Assembly: GCF_001652725.1 (NCBI RefSeq)
Contig: NZ_LWHJ01000028.1
Span: forward strand, 248,001 to 312,000
Direction of reading: 5' to 3'
Source of the DNA: Pedobacter psychrophilus
Lineage (GTDB): Bacteria; Bacteroidota; Bacteroidia; Sphingobacteriales; Sphingobacteriaceae
DNA: 64,000 nucleotides
Both the position numbers and the translations under genes were made by a program. Every line of letters starts with the position of its first letter. Position 1 is the first letter of the stretch. Shown piece after piece: positions 11,301 to 18,585 of the stretch. The notes below the pieces were generated by a model that ran no database searches, was not told where the DNA came from, and saw only the letters and a list, made by a program, of their open reading frames with translations.

Positions 11301-11829
11301 CAGAAATAGCTGCTAAAATTTCGATTTCATTGTTGAGTTTTCCTGATAATTGTAATACCAAATTAGAATTTACAGCCAAATCTTGATTGTTTCCAAAACC
11401 TATACCTCTGGAAATACTACCACTTTTATTAAAACCCTCAAAGTTGAAAATGGAATTATCCTCTTTATTTGCTGTATAAATAAAAGGGTTTTTTCCAATT
11501 ACCACCTCCTCAATAATTTTGGGATCTTTATTAAATTGTTTTTTAGAAAAAAGTAAGGGAAAGGTTTGATATTGCACCATTACAGAATCTGTATTTGGTT
11601 TACTTTTCCAAATTAGCAAAGTGCTGGAAAAATTGATTTGATAACTATCCTGACTAATAGGAATTACGCCGTTAATAAGTTTAAAGGTGTTTGGTATAAT
11701 GCTGAGTGTATCTAGTAGAGTAGAATCTTTAACAGCAATTTTTTTGATAATTGCCAACTGATTGTTTTGTGCATAAACGGAAGCGCTGCAAATTAAGAGT
11801 ACAATCCCGATGATGCTTTTTTTTATCAT
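8380..11829 (-). CDS. Large conserved outer-membrane beta-barrel protein, function unknown
   Basis: The 1,149-residue protein has a signal peptide (about 1-20, SVYAQ). A short beta-rich N-terminal domain follows, then a conserved stretch with SGSISRGIGFGNNQD and DDNIPIQPEGNTQQINDFD (about 135-195), and GNQGPYRLQGNNGEQFIIVL and GTERVYIDGVLLLRGQDNDY (about 275-315). The remainder alternates short amphipathic strands and ends in Phe (LQFRAYF), as outer-membrane barrels do. No TonB plug domain is seen. Parts are reminiscent of the repeated modules of SprA, the type 9 secretion translocon, but the protein is less than half that length, so I do not call it SprA. Its ATG directly abuts the TAA stop of the upstream histidine kinase, so the two are almost surely co-translated. 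This suggests a linked envelope role. Confidence 0.8.
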   Translation of the reverse strand: MIKKSIIGIVLLICSASVYAQNNQLAIIKKIAVKDSTLLDTLSIIPNTFKLINGVIPISQDSYQINFSSTLLIWKSKPNTDSVMVQYQTFPLLFSKKQFNKDPKIIEEVVIGKNPFIYTANKEDNSIFNFEGFNKSGSISRGIGFGNNQDLAVNSNLVLQLSGKLNNEIEILAAISDDNIPIQPEGNTQQINDFDKVFIQLKRKGTTLIAGDYELRKPDSYFTNYYKRTQGALFSNNFKDKNGHEFSTTFAAAVAKGRSARNQFDGIEGNQGPYRLQGNNGEQFIIVLSGTERVYIDGVLLLRGQDNDYVMDYNTSELTFTSKRLITRNSRIVVEFEYSDKVFARSLYNLNQGFKSEKLKIGFNYYSEQDNANRPLIQSLSDPQKQFLSGIGNNINQAVFPNADSVAFSQNEILYKKIDTLGAQGVYVYNTNPLLAKFRVGFTFVGANLGNYRINTSSEANGRVYVFNASINGVLQGDYEPVTLLVTPKKQQLITLNADYKIGKKTNIFTEVGYSDNDVNLYSNIGNAQNKGVAYKLIFQDQRNFKGNDTTGLKLKSNLSYEYLNQQFKPLERYRPVEFDRDFNFRGTVLVPADEHWTTLNFKLFKNDLKQINYTFSNFNRGSSYNGIQQALASVYHYKKYRLFYAGSLLNSKTTVEDGAFYKNNLAVSKVFKVNEAGLAYRAENNQPNNLSTNQLSLQSFAFREYEAYFKSADTAKTSFLLLYNQRFDDLPLGQTLIAFSKAITVSGKLLISKTSNSNLSINASYRTLKYLNNDTLKQNEETLLGRVDYNFTSLKGFINLQSFYELGTGQEPKREFVYLEVAAAQGIYSWNDYNSNGIKELNEFEISRFPDQARYIKIFRPNNQFVRSNFTNINQTLTLNPAIILKNRKEKVPVFISKFSNITSLRIDKKVLAGESVLFNPYQTSINESNLIALNSFIRNTLFFNRSNPVFGFDVSLQKLGSKLLLTNGFDSRNNQEKSLRIRWNFIRKSNFNISFNNGVKDFSSQLFTERNYHINYYELQPEFGYQFSTDFKTTFLINLKNQKNDVVFGGEKTLNAKIGSELRYNILKKGTITSQFNFINNSFEGKNNTSVAYELLDGLQPGKNLTWSAGFQTTIANGIQLNFTYEGRKSNDVRTIHTGGLQFRAYF

Positions 11830-14538
11830 TTAACTTACCAGTGGAAGCGTAATGTAGAAAGTTGTTCCTACATTAATTTCTGTAGTAAAATAAATATTTC
11901 CCTTCACATTCTCCACAGCTTGCTTTACAAAGGCTAAACCAAGCCCGGTACCAGAGCTTTTTGTGGTAAAATTAGGAACAAAAATACTTGCTCTAGAGTT
12001 TAGGGGAATTCCATTACCGTTATCAGAAACGGCAATTTTAATATTATGTTGTTCTTTTATTCCGTTGATGGTTATTAAGCCCGCTTTCCCCTCTGGCATA
12101 GCCTCTATGGCGTTTTTTAATAGATTGTTAAAGCATCTTAAAAGTTGATCTCTATCTACTAAAACCATACAATCTTTCAATGAAGACTCATCACAAGTTA
12201 TTTTGATATGTGCCATTTGGGAATAAACTTCAACGGCTTTATTAAGCACACTTAAAACCGCTAATTTTTCCAGTTTTAGCTCTGGCATTTTCGCAAAGTT
12301 TGAAAACTCTGATGCTATACGACTTAAACTATCAATTTGCTCTAAAAAAGACTTACTGAACTTGTTGAATTTATCATCAAACTTTACGTCTTTATCTTTC
12401 CAAGAACGATCTAACATTTGAATTCCTAAACGCAGCGGAGTTAATGGGTTCTTAATTTCATGGGCAACCTGTTTGGCCATTTCTCGCCATGCGGTTTCCC
12501 TTTCAGATTGTGCAAGTTTGTTGGCATTTTCCTCTAATGTGGCTATCATGGCGTTATATTCCGTAATCAAACTTCCAATCTCATCATTACGTTTCCATTT
12601 TATTGGGTTGTTTTTTCTCCCGATAACGGTTTTAGAAATGCTCTCTTGTATTAAACTTAAAGGACTGGTAATTTGATTGGCTACCACAAAAGCAAAAAAT
12701 GCCACAGCTACAAACACTAATACATAAATATTAATTAACAAGTTTAAAAAGGTGCCTATTTTTTGGTTATAATCATCTTGATTTGCAAAATATGGAAGTT
12801 GCAAATAGGCAATAATATTATTATCCGCATTTTTTATAGGCATGTATGCCGAGGTATATTTTAGCGATCTGATATTTTCTTGTTGAATGAATTCAGATTT
12901 CTTTTTGATATGAAGATTAATGTAAGCATTAGGGTCCATGCGTTCGGCAATTAAACCTACCGAATAGAGTTTGTTTTGTGTAGAATAAATAAGCTTACCG
13001 TTAAGATCAAATAGGTTAAGATCGGCACTATACATCTTAGAAAAATCATCAAATGAAATGGAATTTTTTTTATTTGATGCATTAACCTCTTGTAGTGAAT
13101 TATCTTGAAAGGCACTAGTAATTATCCTTATTTTACTTTCCAAAAAGTCTTGCTGCTGTTCTGTATATTGTATAGAAATGTATGAAAAAGTAATGATTCC
13201 GATTATTAATAAAGAGCTTACAACAGCTAAAACTAAAGCAATTTGAATTCGGGTTTTATATAGAATCCGATTATTACTGGCTAATATCTTTATCCTTAAA
13301 TTTTTAAAACTTATATGATAGGCAAAAAGAGATTGTAGTATCCATTTATATGAAATTAAAAAGATACTAAAGACAACAAATATGATAAAGAAGAAGGATA
13401 AGGATGCTAATTCTCTCCAAAAGGTTGTACTATTATGAGTAATAACAATTGTTTTATTTGATGCAGGTTTATAAATTAAATGATCTACAATTCCTTTTTT
13501 AAGAACTACAAATTGTTTAATAGGGGCAGTAAACTCTGTGTTAAAATCATCATAAATGTAAGAACCATACTGAGTTAACAGTTTTTTGTTCTCGAAAAAA
13601 GCATATGAATAATCTAAAAATTCTGACTGGGGGTTAATGATCCCATTTTGTAAAATATGTGGAAATGCGCCAAAACGTTCTAATGTTTTAGATTTTAAAT
13701 CTAAAACCAAGGTTCCTATAACGTTGCTATCCGTTTTTAATGGGATAATTGCAAAATAATTTTGATTGCCAAAGGTGTTATTTTTACGGTAGAAATAATC
13801 TGTCACTTTATTAGATTTATTTTCTACCAAATCCTTAAAATCCTTAATGCTTTGATTGTTACTTTGATTGATTAAGGAATCATTTTGATTAAAAAGGAAA
13901 ACTTTAAAGTTGAATTTGTTTAAATATCCAGATAGGTATTTATTGCCAATTAAGGTAATCAACTCTTTTGTATTTGCCTTTCCAGATTTTAAATTAGCTA
14001 TTATCGCACTTTCTTCCTGTATACCATCCTCAATCTCATCAAACGCAATTAATGCATAAGAATCTGTCGGATTTTCTAATTTCTGTAATAGCGTTTTTCT
14101 TACTTCTAATTCCTTAAAGCTTTCAAAGGTGTTAAGTTTTACAGAAACTATCGTAGCAAAGATGAACGATATCATTACAACTGCGGGGAAAACAACTTTC
14201 CCATTATTGGTGTAAATACCTCTCCCTATTATAAATACCAGCGCAAAGATTAATGTAAAAAAGACAGAATAGTTTTTTGTGATAAGCTCGAAGATCCCGT
14301 AAGCTAAAAAACACATAATAAACAGGGCAATTTTGTTTCGCAGAGAGATGTTTATAAAACTTGAATAATAAATCATAAGATCTATTATTAAGTAATAAAT
14401 TAATAACCCTCCAATAATAATTAAAATACCAAAAAAGCTTAGAATATTAAGATTTACCAGGTTAGAAACATTTAAATTAATGGTAGAATTAAATACCAAA
14501 CCAAAAAAAACATCAGAGAATTTATGAGATAAAAACAA
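11830..14538 (-). CDS. Sensor histidine kinase, C-terminal part of a frameshifted gene
   Basis: This frame encodes about 900 residues: several membrane helices, an extracytoplasmic loop, a last helix followed by HAMP (LIQESISKTVIGRKN region), then HisKA with phospho-acceptor His near residue 693 (AKQVAHEIKNPLTPLRL). The HATPase domain is complete (N-box LNNLLKNAIEAM region, DNGNGIPL, SGTGLGLAFVKQAV). The nominal start at 14538 is TTG with no ribosome-binding site, and the same frame stays open upstream past 14600. It is better read as the continuation of 14597-15529 after a one-base shift in an A5T5 run. Joined, the two parts give a 1,232-residue kinase. Its stop codon touches the ATG of the outer-membrane barrel gene at 11829. 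Confidence 0.85.
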   Translation of the reverse strand: MFLSHKFSDVFFGLVFNSTINLNVSNLVNLNILSFFGILIIIGGLLIYYLIIDLMIYYSSFINISLRNKIALFIMCFLAYGIFELITKNYSVFFTLIFALVFIIGRGIYTNNGKVVFPAVVMISFIFATIVSVKLNTFESFKELEVRKTLLQKLENPTDSYALIAFDEIEDGIQEESAIIANLKSGKANTKELITLIGNKYLSGYLNKFNFKVFLFNQNDSLINQSNNQSIKDFKDLVENKSNKVTDYFYRKNNTFGNQNYFAIIPLKTDSNVIGTLVLDLKSKTLERFGAFPHILQNGIINPQSEFLDYSYAFFENKKLLTQYGSYIYDDFNTEFTAPIKQFVVLKKGIVDHLIYKPASNKTIVITHNSTTFWRELASLSFFFIIFVVFSIFLISYKWILQSLFAYHISFKNLRIKILASNNRILYKTRIQIALVLAVVSSLLIIGIITFSYISIQYTEQQQDFLESKIRIITSAFQDNSLQEVNASNKKNSISFDDFSKMYSADLNLFDLNGKLIYSTQNKLYSVGLIAERMDPNAYINLHIKKKSEFIQQENIRSLKYTSAYMPIKNADNNIIAYLQLPYFANQDDYNQKIGTFLNLLINIYVLVFVAVAFFAFVVANQITSPLSLIQESISKTVIGRKNNPIKWKRNDEIGSLITEYNAMIATLEENANKLAQSERETAWREMAKQVAHEIKNPLTPLRLGIQMLDRSWKDKDVKFDDKFNKFSKSFLEQIDSLSRIASEFSNFAKMPELKLEKLAVLSVLNKAVEVYSQMAHIKITCDESSLKDCMVLVDRDQLLRCFNNLLKNAIEAMPEGKAGLITINGIKEQHNIKIAVSDNGNGIPLNSRASIFVPNFTTKSSGTGLGLAFVKQAVENVKGNIYFTTEINVGTTFYITLPLVS

Positions 14539-14596
14539 AACGAAAATAAACCCATAAATTAAAATGGGATATCCTAACCAAACATTTTTTATAGGT

Positions 14597-15529
14597 TTAA
14601 AAATTTTTATTGCGGTAGCTATAAAAGAAGATGATTATCCATAATAGACAAACTACATTTATTAAAAGATCTGCAAAGGAAGGGAAGTAAAAACTAGAGG
14701 CATAAATTTTAGGATCAAAATAATCTAAACTATAGATGGCTTTAGGAAAATGATATTTTAAACCCAGATATCTGATTAAGAAAAAAGATAAACATAAGAT
14801 TACTGTAGCAACTGCTGCATTTTGTTCATCAGCATAAAGCTTGCAAATGCTGTTTAGCAAAAATAGTAAGGTTAATAAGCCGCAACACCACATAATAACT
14901 TCAATCTTATTATAAGGAATCTCAGAAATAGTATCGCTTTTTGTAATGGAGAAAAGATAATTACCTTCAATATTTTTAATATCAACAACATCCTTCTCTT
15001 CTAAAGATGCAATTTCTATATTTAGATTTCTGATCAAAAACTGATCATCATCATTATTAAGGTACTGATTATTATAAGGTAGATGAGATTTTATGGGAAT
15101 GAAGAAAACCACAAAAAAATCATTTTTAGTTCTTTTTATAGCTTCATACCAACCATTTTTATAAGCCACAAAGCTGCTTCCTTCTTTGTAATTATTTACA
15201 TTGCTAGCGCTAATATCAACGTCAGACCAAAAAACAAGTTTACCCTTTTGATAGGTTTGAAAAAAGATGTTTTTATTTGTAAATTGATCTAAGATATTAG
15301 TTGCTAAAGTTGGGCTAAAAGGAAGATTTTCTAAATCTTTTAAGTTCTGTTGCTCAGACAAGAATTCGTTTACTGTTGATTCTTTTTCATGTAAATCGCT
15401 ACTGATATTATCAGCAAGACCATTAAGATTTACCAGTTTAGTTGATGCCCACCTGGCAGTTAACGATGTAGCAAACAAACCAATCGTAACTAAAAGTAAT
15501 AACCAACGAATTTTAGTAGCAGTTCTCAA
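14597..15529 (-). CDS. N-terminal part of the frameshifted membrane histidine kinase
   Basis: The 310-residue open frame starts with TTG at 15529 (a stop codon lies directly upstream in frame) and reads MRTATKIRWLLLLVTIG. This is a membrane helix followed by an extracytoplasmic sensor region of about 190 residues. Three or four further helices come at about 210-305 (MWCCGLLTLLFLLNSIC; AVATVILCLSFFLIRYLG; LLINVVCLLWIIIFFYSY). It stops at NKNF inside the A5T5 homopolymer. The next frame carries on without interruption (KIFKPIKNVWLGYPIL) into the kinase part, so this is not a separate gene in function. If the shift is real and not a sequencing error, the cell makes a membrane protein without a kinase domain. 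Confidence 0.75.
   Translation of the reverse strand: MRTATKIRWLLLLVTIGLFATSLTARWASTKLVNLNGLADNISSDLHEKESTVNEFLSEQQNLKDLENLPFSPTLATNILDQFTNKNIFFQTYQKGKLVFWSDVDISASNVNNYKEGSSFVAYKNGWYEAIKRTKNDFFVVFFIPIKSHLPYNNQYLNNDDDQFLIRNLNIEIASLEEKDVVDIKNIEGNYLFSITKSDTISEIPYNKIEVIMWCCGLLTLLFLLNSICKLYADEQNAAVATVILCLSFFLIRYLGLKYHFPKAIYSLDYFDPKIYASSFYFPSFADLLINVVCLLWIIIFFYSYRNKNF
14598..14616 (-). other. Single-base frameshift site in an A5T5 run
   Basis: On the minus strand the codons AAT AAA AAT TTT TAA end the upstream frame. Removing one base from the A5T5 run gives AAT AAA ATT TTT AAA CCT and joins the upstream frame to the kinase frame. The total span 11830-15529 is 3,700 bases, that is 3n+1, as expected for one extra base. 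Confidence 0.8.
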
Positions 15530-15615
15530 TTATTAAAAGGTATCTAAAAAGTAATTTAAACAACCGCATCCCAAAACCAAGCCAAACAAACAGGCTTATG
15601 CTATCGCCATATATT

Positions 15616-16500
15616 TTAATTAAATGTTGCGCTAGATGTTTCTATTTTTCTGTCAATTTTTTTAACTAAACCTTGTAAAACACTTCCTGGTCCAACCTCT
15701 ATAAATTCAGTTGCGCCATCATGTAATATTTTTTGCATGGTTTGTGTCCATTTTACCGGTCCTGTTAATTGGGCTATCAAATTATGCTTAATGCTTTGAG
15801 AATCGATATAAGGTTTAGCATCAATATTTTGATAGATTGGGCAAATAGGCTCTTTAATTTCTGTAGCAACAATAGCTGCTTCTAACTCAACCTTTGCGGC
15901 TTCCATTAAAGGAGAGTGAAATGCGCCACCCACATTTAACTTTATGGCTCTTTTTGCTCCAGCAGCCAACAATAATTCGCAAGCTTTATCTATTCCAGCA
16001 ATACTTCCAGAAATTACCAACTGGCCTGGGCAATTATAATTGGCTGGCACCACAACATCACTTACTCTTTGGCAAATATCTTCAACTGTAAAATCATCTA
16101 AACCTAATACTGCTGCCATTGTACTTGGTTGTAATTCGCAAGCTTTTTGCATTGCATTTGCTCTTTTAGCTACTAACCTTAATCCGTCTTCAAAAGTTAA
16201 GGCACCCGCAGCTGTTAGTGCAGAAAACTCTCCTAAAGAATGCCCAGCAACCATATTAGGTTTAAAATCCGTTCCCAAAACTTTGGCTAATATTACCGAA
16301 TGTAAAAAAATTGCAGGTTGGGTAACTTTTGTTTTCTTTAATTCCTCATCAGTACCACTAAACATAATATCGGTAATCCGAAACCCTAAAATTTCATTGG
16401 CTCTTTCAAACATTTCTTTAGCCTCGGCAGAACTTTCGTAAAGGTCTTTACCCATACCAATAAATTGTGCGCCTTGTCCTGGAAATACGTATGCTTTCAT
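15616..16500 (-). CDS. fabD: Malonyl-CoA:ACP transacylase FabD
   Basis: The 294-residue protein transfers malonyl from CoA to acyl carrier protein for fatty-acid elongation in the cytoplasm. The N-terminal PGQGAQFIGMG motif, the nucleophile Ser88 in AGHSLGE, and the catalytic His195 in GGAFHSPLM are all present. The C-terminal EVGPGSVLQGLVKKI is also typical. Length is close to the bacterial norm of about 310. It lies third in a queD-folE-fabD run on the minus strand, 56 bases after folE, not in a fatty-acid cluster as in Proteobacteria. Confidence 0.95.
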   Translation of the reverse strand: MKAYVFPGQGAQFIGMGKDLYESSAEAKEMFERANEILGFRITDIMFSGTDEELKKTKVTQPAIFLHSVILAKVLGTDFKPNMVAGHSLGEFSALTAAGALTFEDGLRLVAKRANAMQKACELQPSTMAAVLGLDDFTVEDICQRVSDVVVPANYNCPGQLVISGSIAGIDKACELLLAAGAKRAIKLNVGGAFHSPLMEAAKVELEAAIVATEIKEPICPIYQNIDAKPYIDSQSIKHNLIAQLTGPVKWTQTMQKILHDGATEFIEVGPGSVLQGLVKKIDRKIETSSATFN

Positions 16501-16556
16501 TTTTGTTAAATTATAATTTTCTAATTGTGTTCAGCAGATACCTTGACTAGTTATTA

Positions 16557-17171
16557 TCAAGACAAATTAGCCGTTATTAATCTCAAAAATTCCGACCTGG
16601 TTTTATCATGATCAAATTCGCCTGTAAATGCTGATGTTGTAGTCACAGAATTTTGTTTTTGAATTCCCCTCATGCTCATACACATGTGTTTACATTCTAT
16701 CACTACAGCAACGCCTGCGGGTTTTAAAGTATCTTGAATGCAATCCCTAATCTCATTTGTTAATCTTTCCTGAACCTGTAATCTTCTGGCAAAAACATCT
16801 ACCACACGGGGCAATTTGCTTAAACCAACAATATGCCCGTTTGGGATATAAGCAATGTGCGCCTTACCAAAAAATGGCAACATGTGGTGCTCACACATAG
16901 AGTAAACCTCAATGTCTTTAACAATAACCATTTGGCTATAGTCTTCTTTAAACATTGCCGATTTTAAAATCTCAGAAGCGTCTAAATCATAACCATGCGT
17001 TAAAAACTGTAGCGCTTTAGCAACTCGCTCTGGTGTTTTTAGTAAGCCCTCCCGATTTGGATCTTCACCAATTGATGCTAAAATATTTTTATAGTTACCG
17101 GCTATTTCGCCGATTACTTTTTCATCATATCGATCTATTTTTTGATAACCGTTATTGCTTTTATCGCTCAT
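16557..17171 (-). CDS. folE: GTP cyclohydrolase I
   Basis: The 204-residue enzyme converts GTP to 7,8-dihydroneopterin triphosphate, the entry to folate and, through QueD, to queuosine. The core motifs are intact: [20 protein letters not shown] with the zinc Cys and His, [20 protein letters not shown], and the second zinc Cys in [12 protein letters not shown]. The start ATG lies 4 bases after the queD stop, so the two genes share a transcript and folE translation may be coupled to queD. Confidence 0.96.
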   Translation of the reverse strand: MSDKSNNGYQKIDRYDEKVIGEIAGNYKNILASIGEDPNREGLLKTPERVAKALQFLTHGYDLDASEILKSAMFKEDYSQMVIVKDIEVYSMCEHHMLPFFGKAHIAYIPNGHIVGLSKLPRVVDVFARRLQVQERLTNEIRDCIQDTLKPAGVAVVIECKHMCMSMRGIQKQNSVTTTSAFTGEFDHDKTRSEFLRLITANLS

Positions 17172-17175
17172 TTAT

Positions 17176-17589
17176 TTAATCTCCAAAATACTCTACAAAG
17201 TTACTTGCGGTTTCATACAATTTAATACAATGCAATTTTGCGCCTTTTTCTTCTATATGTGGTGCTAATTGTTTCCAAATCTCAATCGCCAAAATCTCTG
17301 TAGATGCCATTTTACCTTTCATAAAATCGACATCCAGATTTAAGTTTTTATGGTCCAATTTATCTGTAATGTATTTGATTATTAAAGATTTTAAATCTTT
17401 TAAATCGATAACAAAGCCAGTTTCATGATTAATTTCTCCTTTTACGGTTACAAAAAGATCATAATTGTGTCCATGCCAGTTTGCGTTTGCACATCTGCCA
17501 AAAACCTCATCGTTTTTCTCCTGGCTCCATTCTTCCCTATATAATTTGTGAGCAGCATTAAAATGCTCTTTTCTTGTAACGTAAATCAT
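17176..17589 (-). CDS. queD: 6-carboxytetrahydropterin synthase QueD (6-pyruvoyl-tetrahydropterin synthase family)
   Basis: The 137-residue protein acts on dihydroneopterin triphosphate from FolE and is expected to make 6-carboxy-tetrahydropterin for queuosine. Zinc ligands are His14 in FNAAH and His39 and His41 in WHGHNY; the catalytic Cys33 is in GRCANANW. The C-terminal LYETASNFVEYFG is typical. I place the start at the ATG of 17589 (MIYVTRKEHFNAAH), preceded by an A/G-rich AAAAAGA. The longer frame begins with TTG at 17610, inside the -7 promoter element at 17608-17615. A pterin synthase with another end product is possible, but the folE neighbour and length favour QueD. Confidence 0.9.
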   Translation of the reverse strand: MIYVTRKEHFNAAHKLYREEWSQEKNDEVFGRCANANWHGHNYDLFVTVKGEINHETGFVIDLKDLKSLIIKYITDKLDHKNLNLDVDFMKGKMASTEILAIEIWKQLAPHIEEKGAKLHCIKLYETASNFVEYFGD

Positions 17590-17607
17590 TCTTTTTATGA
17601 TAAAGGG

Positions 17608-17615
17608 CAAATATA
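17608..17615 (-). promoter_or_regulatory. -7 promoter element of the queD-folE-fabD operon
   Basis: TATATTTG on the minus strand matches TAnnTTTG. The predicted transcript would begin near 17601, leaving about 12 bases before the ATG at 17589, which supports that start. No good -33 box was found. Confidence 0.45.
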
Positions 17616-17708
17616 AACAAAGCTTTTACAACCGATAAGAACTATTAAAGCAATGTTCTTAAATTTGATGTAATTTTGAAATAATAAAGACATTAAACAA
17701 AATAATTT

Positions 17709-17788
17709 GGGCGTTTTAACACGCTATACACTGTAGTTTTTTACCGCAAAAAAGCGGTTAAAAAAGCTGTCGTTCCTATCGTTAACGC
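17709..17788. repeat. Structured GGCGTT...AACGC intergenic element, copy A
   Basis: The 80-base element begins GGGCGTTTTA and ends TCGTTAACGC, so its ends are complementary. Inside is a hairpin (TTTTTTACCGC against GCGGTTAAAAAA, one bulge). The parts GGCGTTTTA, CGCT-TA, TGTCG and TAACGCAAA recur in the same order in copy B (23889-23992). It sits 25 bases upstream of mqnB. Confidence 0.7.
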
Positions 17789-17813
17789 AAAAATCAAATT
17801 AAGAAATGATGAC

Positions 17814-18455
17814 ATGAAGATATTATTAGTAGCTGCAACCTATCAAGAAATTGAGCCCTTTATTAAAAAATATGCTCCAAAATTTAATGCAGATGAGTTG
17901 TTAAAAGTTGGGAAACATGATATTAAGATAATGATTACAGGTGTTGGAATGGTAGCAACAGCTTATGCATTAGGCAAAACATTAGCTCAAGAAAACTTCG
18001 ATTTGGCCTTAAATGTAGGTATTGCGGGTAGTTTTTATCGCAATATAAAATTAGGGCAATTGGTAGAGGTAAGAGAAGATATTTTATCAGAACTTGGTGC
18101 AGAAGATGATGAAGAATTTATTTCTTTAGAACAATTAGAGATGGGCGAAGTTGAATTTAGGGCTTCAGAAAAAATCTTTTTAAAAGATAACTTAAGAAAA
18201 GTAACCGCAATAACTGTAAATACTGTTCACGGCAACGAAGACAGCATAGAAGAAATACGAGATAGGATAAACCCAACTATAGAAACAATGGAAGGTGCTG
18301 CGTTTTTTTATGCTTGTGAAGAAGCGCAAGTAGAGGCTTTGCAAATACGTTGTATCTCTAATTATGTAGAAAAGAGAAATCGTGAAAACTGGAATCTGGT
18401 TTTAGCTGTTAACAATTTAAATGAATGGCTAATTAATAATCTTAAAAACATTTAG
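17814..18455 (+). CDS. mqnB: Futalosine hydrolase
   Basis: The 213-residue protein belongs to the nucleoside phosphorylase/MTAN fold. It is expected to cleave futalosine to dehypoxanthinyl futalosine and hypoxanthine in menaquinone biosynthesis. Visible motifs are MITGVGMVATAYALGK, the glycine-rich LNVGIAGSFYRN, and TMEGAAFFYACEE, which carries the purine/ribose-binding Met-Glu. The C-terminal IRCISNYVEKRNRENWNL also fits MqnB. The next gene, mqnD, acts in the same pathway, which makes this call much stronger than a generic nucleosidase. Copy A of the GGCGTT element lies between it and the divergent queD. Confidence 0.92.
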   Translation: MKILLVAATYQEIEPFIKKYAPKFNADELLKVGKHDIKIMITGVGMVATAYALGKTLAQENFDLALNVGIAGSFYRNIKLGQLVEVREDILSELGAEDDEEFISLEQLEMGEVEFRASEKIFLKDNLRKVTAITVNTVHGNEDSIEEIRDRINPTIETMEGAAFFYACEEAQVEALQIRCISNYVEKRNRENWNLVLAVNNLNEWLINNLKNI

Positions 18456-18490
18456 GCTTAAAGCATTATGCACAAAGCTTAAAGCAGCCT
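18456..18490. repeat. 7-nt periodic GCNNNNN repeat, tract 1 (5 units)
   Basis: GC dinucleotides stand exactly 7 bases apart at 18456, 18463, 18470, 18477 and 18484 (units such as GCTTAAA, GCATTAT, GCACAAA). The tract starts right after the mqnB stop codon. Confidence 0.65.
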
Positions 18491-18537
18491 ACATAATTTA
18501 TATACTAAATTCATATTAAGCTAATCATATTAGTTTT

Positions 18538-18572
18538 GCTTTGAGCTTTAAGCATTTTGCTTTCAGCGTTTT
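18538..18572. repeat. 7-nt periodic GCNNNNN repeat, tract 2 (5 units)
   Basis: GC at 18538, 18545, 18552, 18559 and 18566, again every 7 bases (GCTTTGA, GCTTTAA, GCATTTT). It ends 13 bases before the mqnD ATG. With tract 1 it flanks an AT-rich 47-base centre. The two tracts are roughly inverted copies and could form an imperfect stem. Confidence 0.65.
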
Positions 18573-18585
18573 AAAAATTTTATTC

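Noticed and set aside
8380-11829. Calling the large barrel SprA or a TonB receptor
   Set aside because: It is less than half the length of SprA and has no plug domain; the resemblance covers only short parts.
16040-16441. Opposite-strand frame over fabD (133 codons)
   Set aside because: A shadow of the strongly supported fabD gene; no start signal or family motif.
17590-17610. N-terminal extension of queD from a TTG start
   Set aside because: It lies in the promoter element and has no family support; the ATG at 17589 begins the conserved N-terminus.
18541-18585. N-terminal extension of mqnD from a TTG start
   Set aside because: The extra residues come from the heptad repeat tract and are not part of the family N-terminus.
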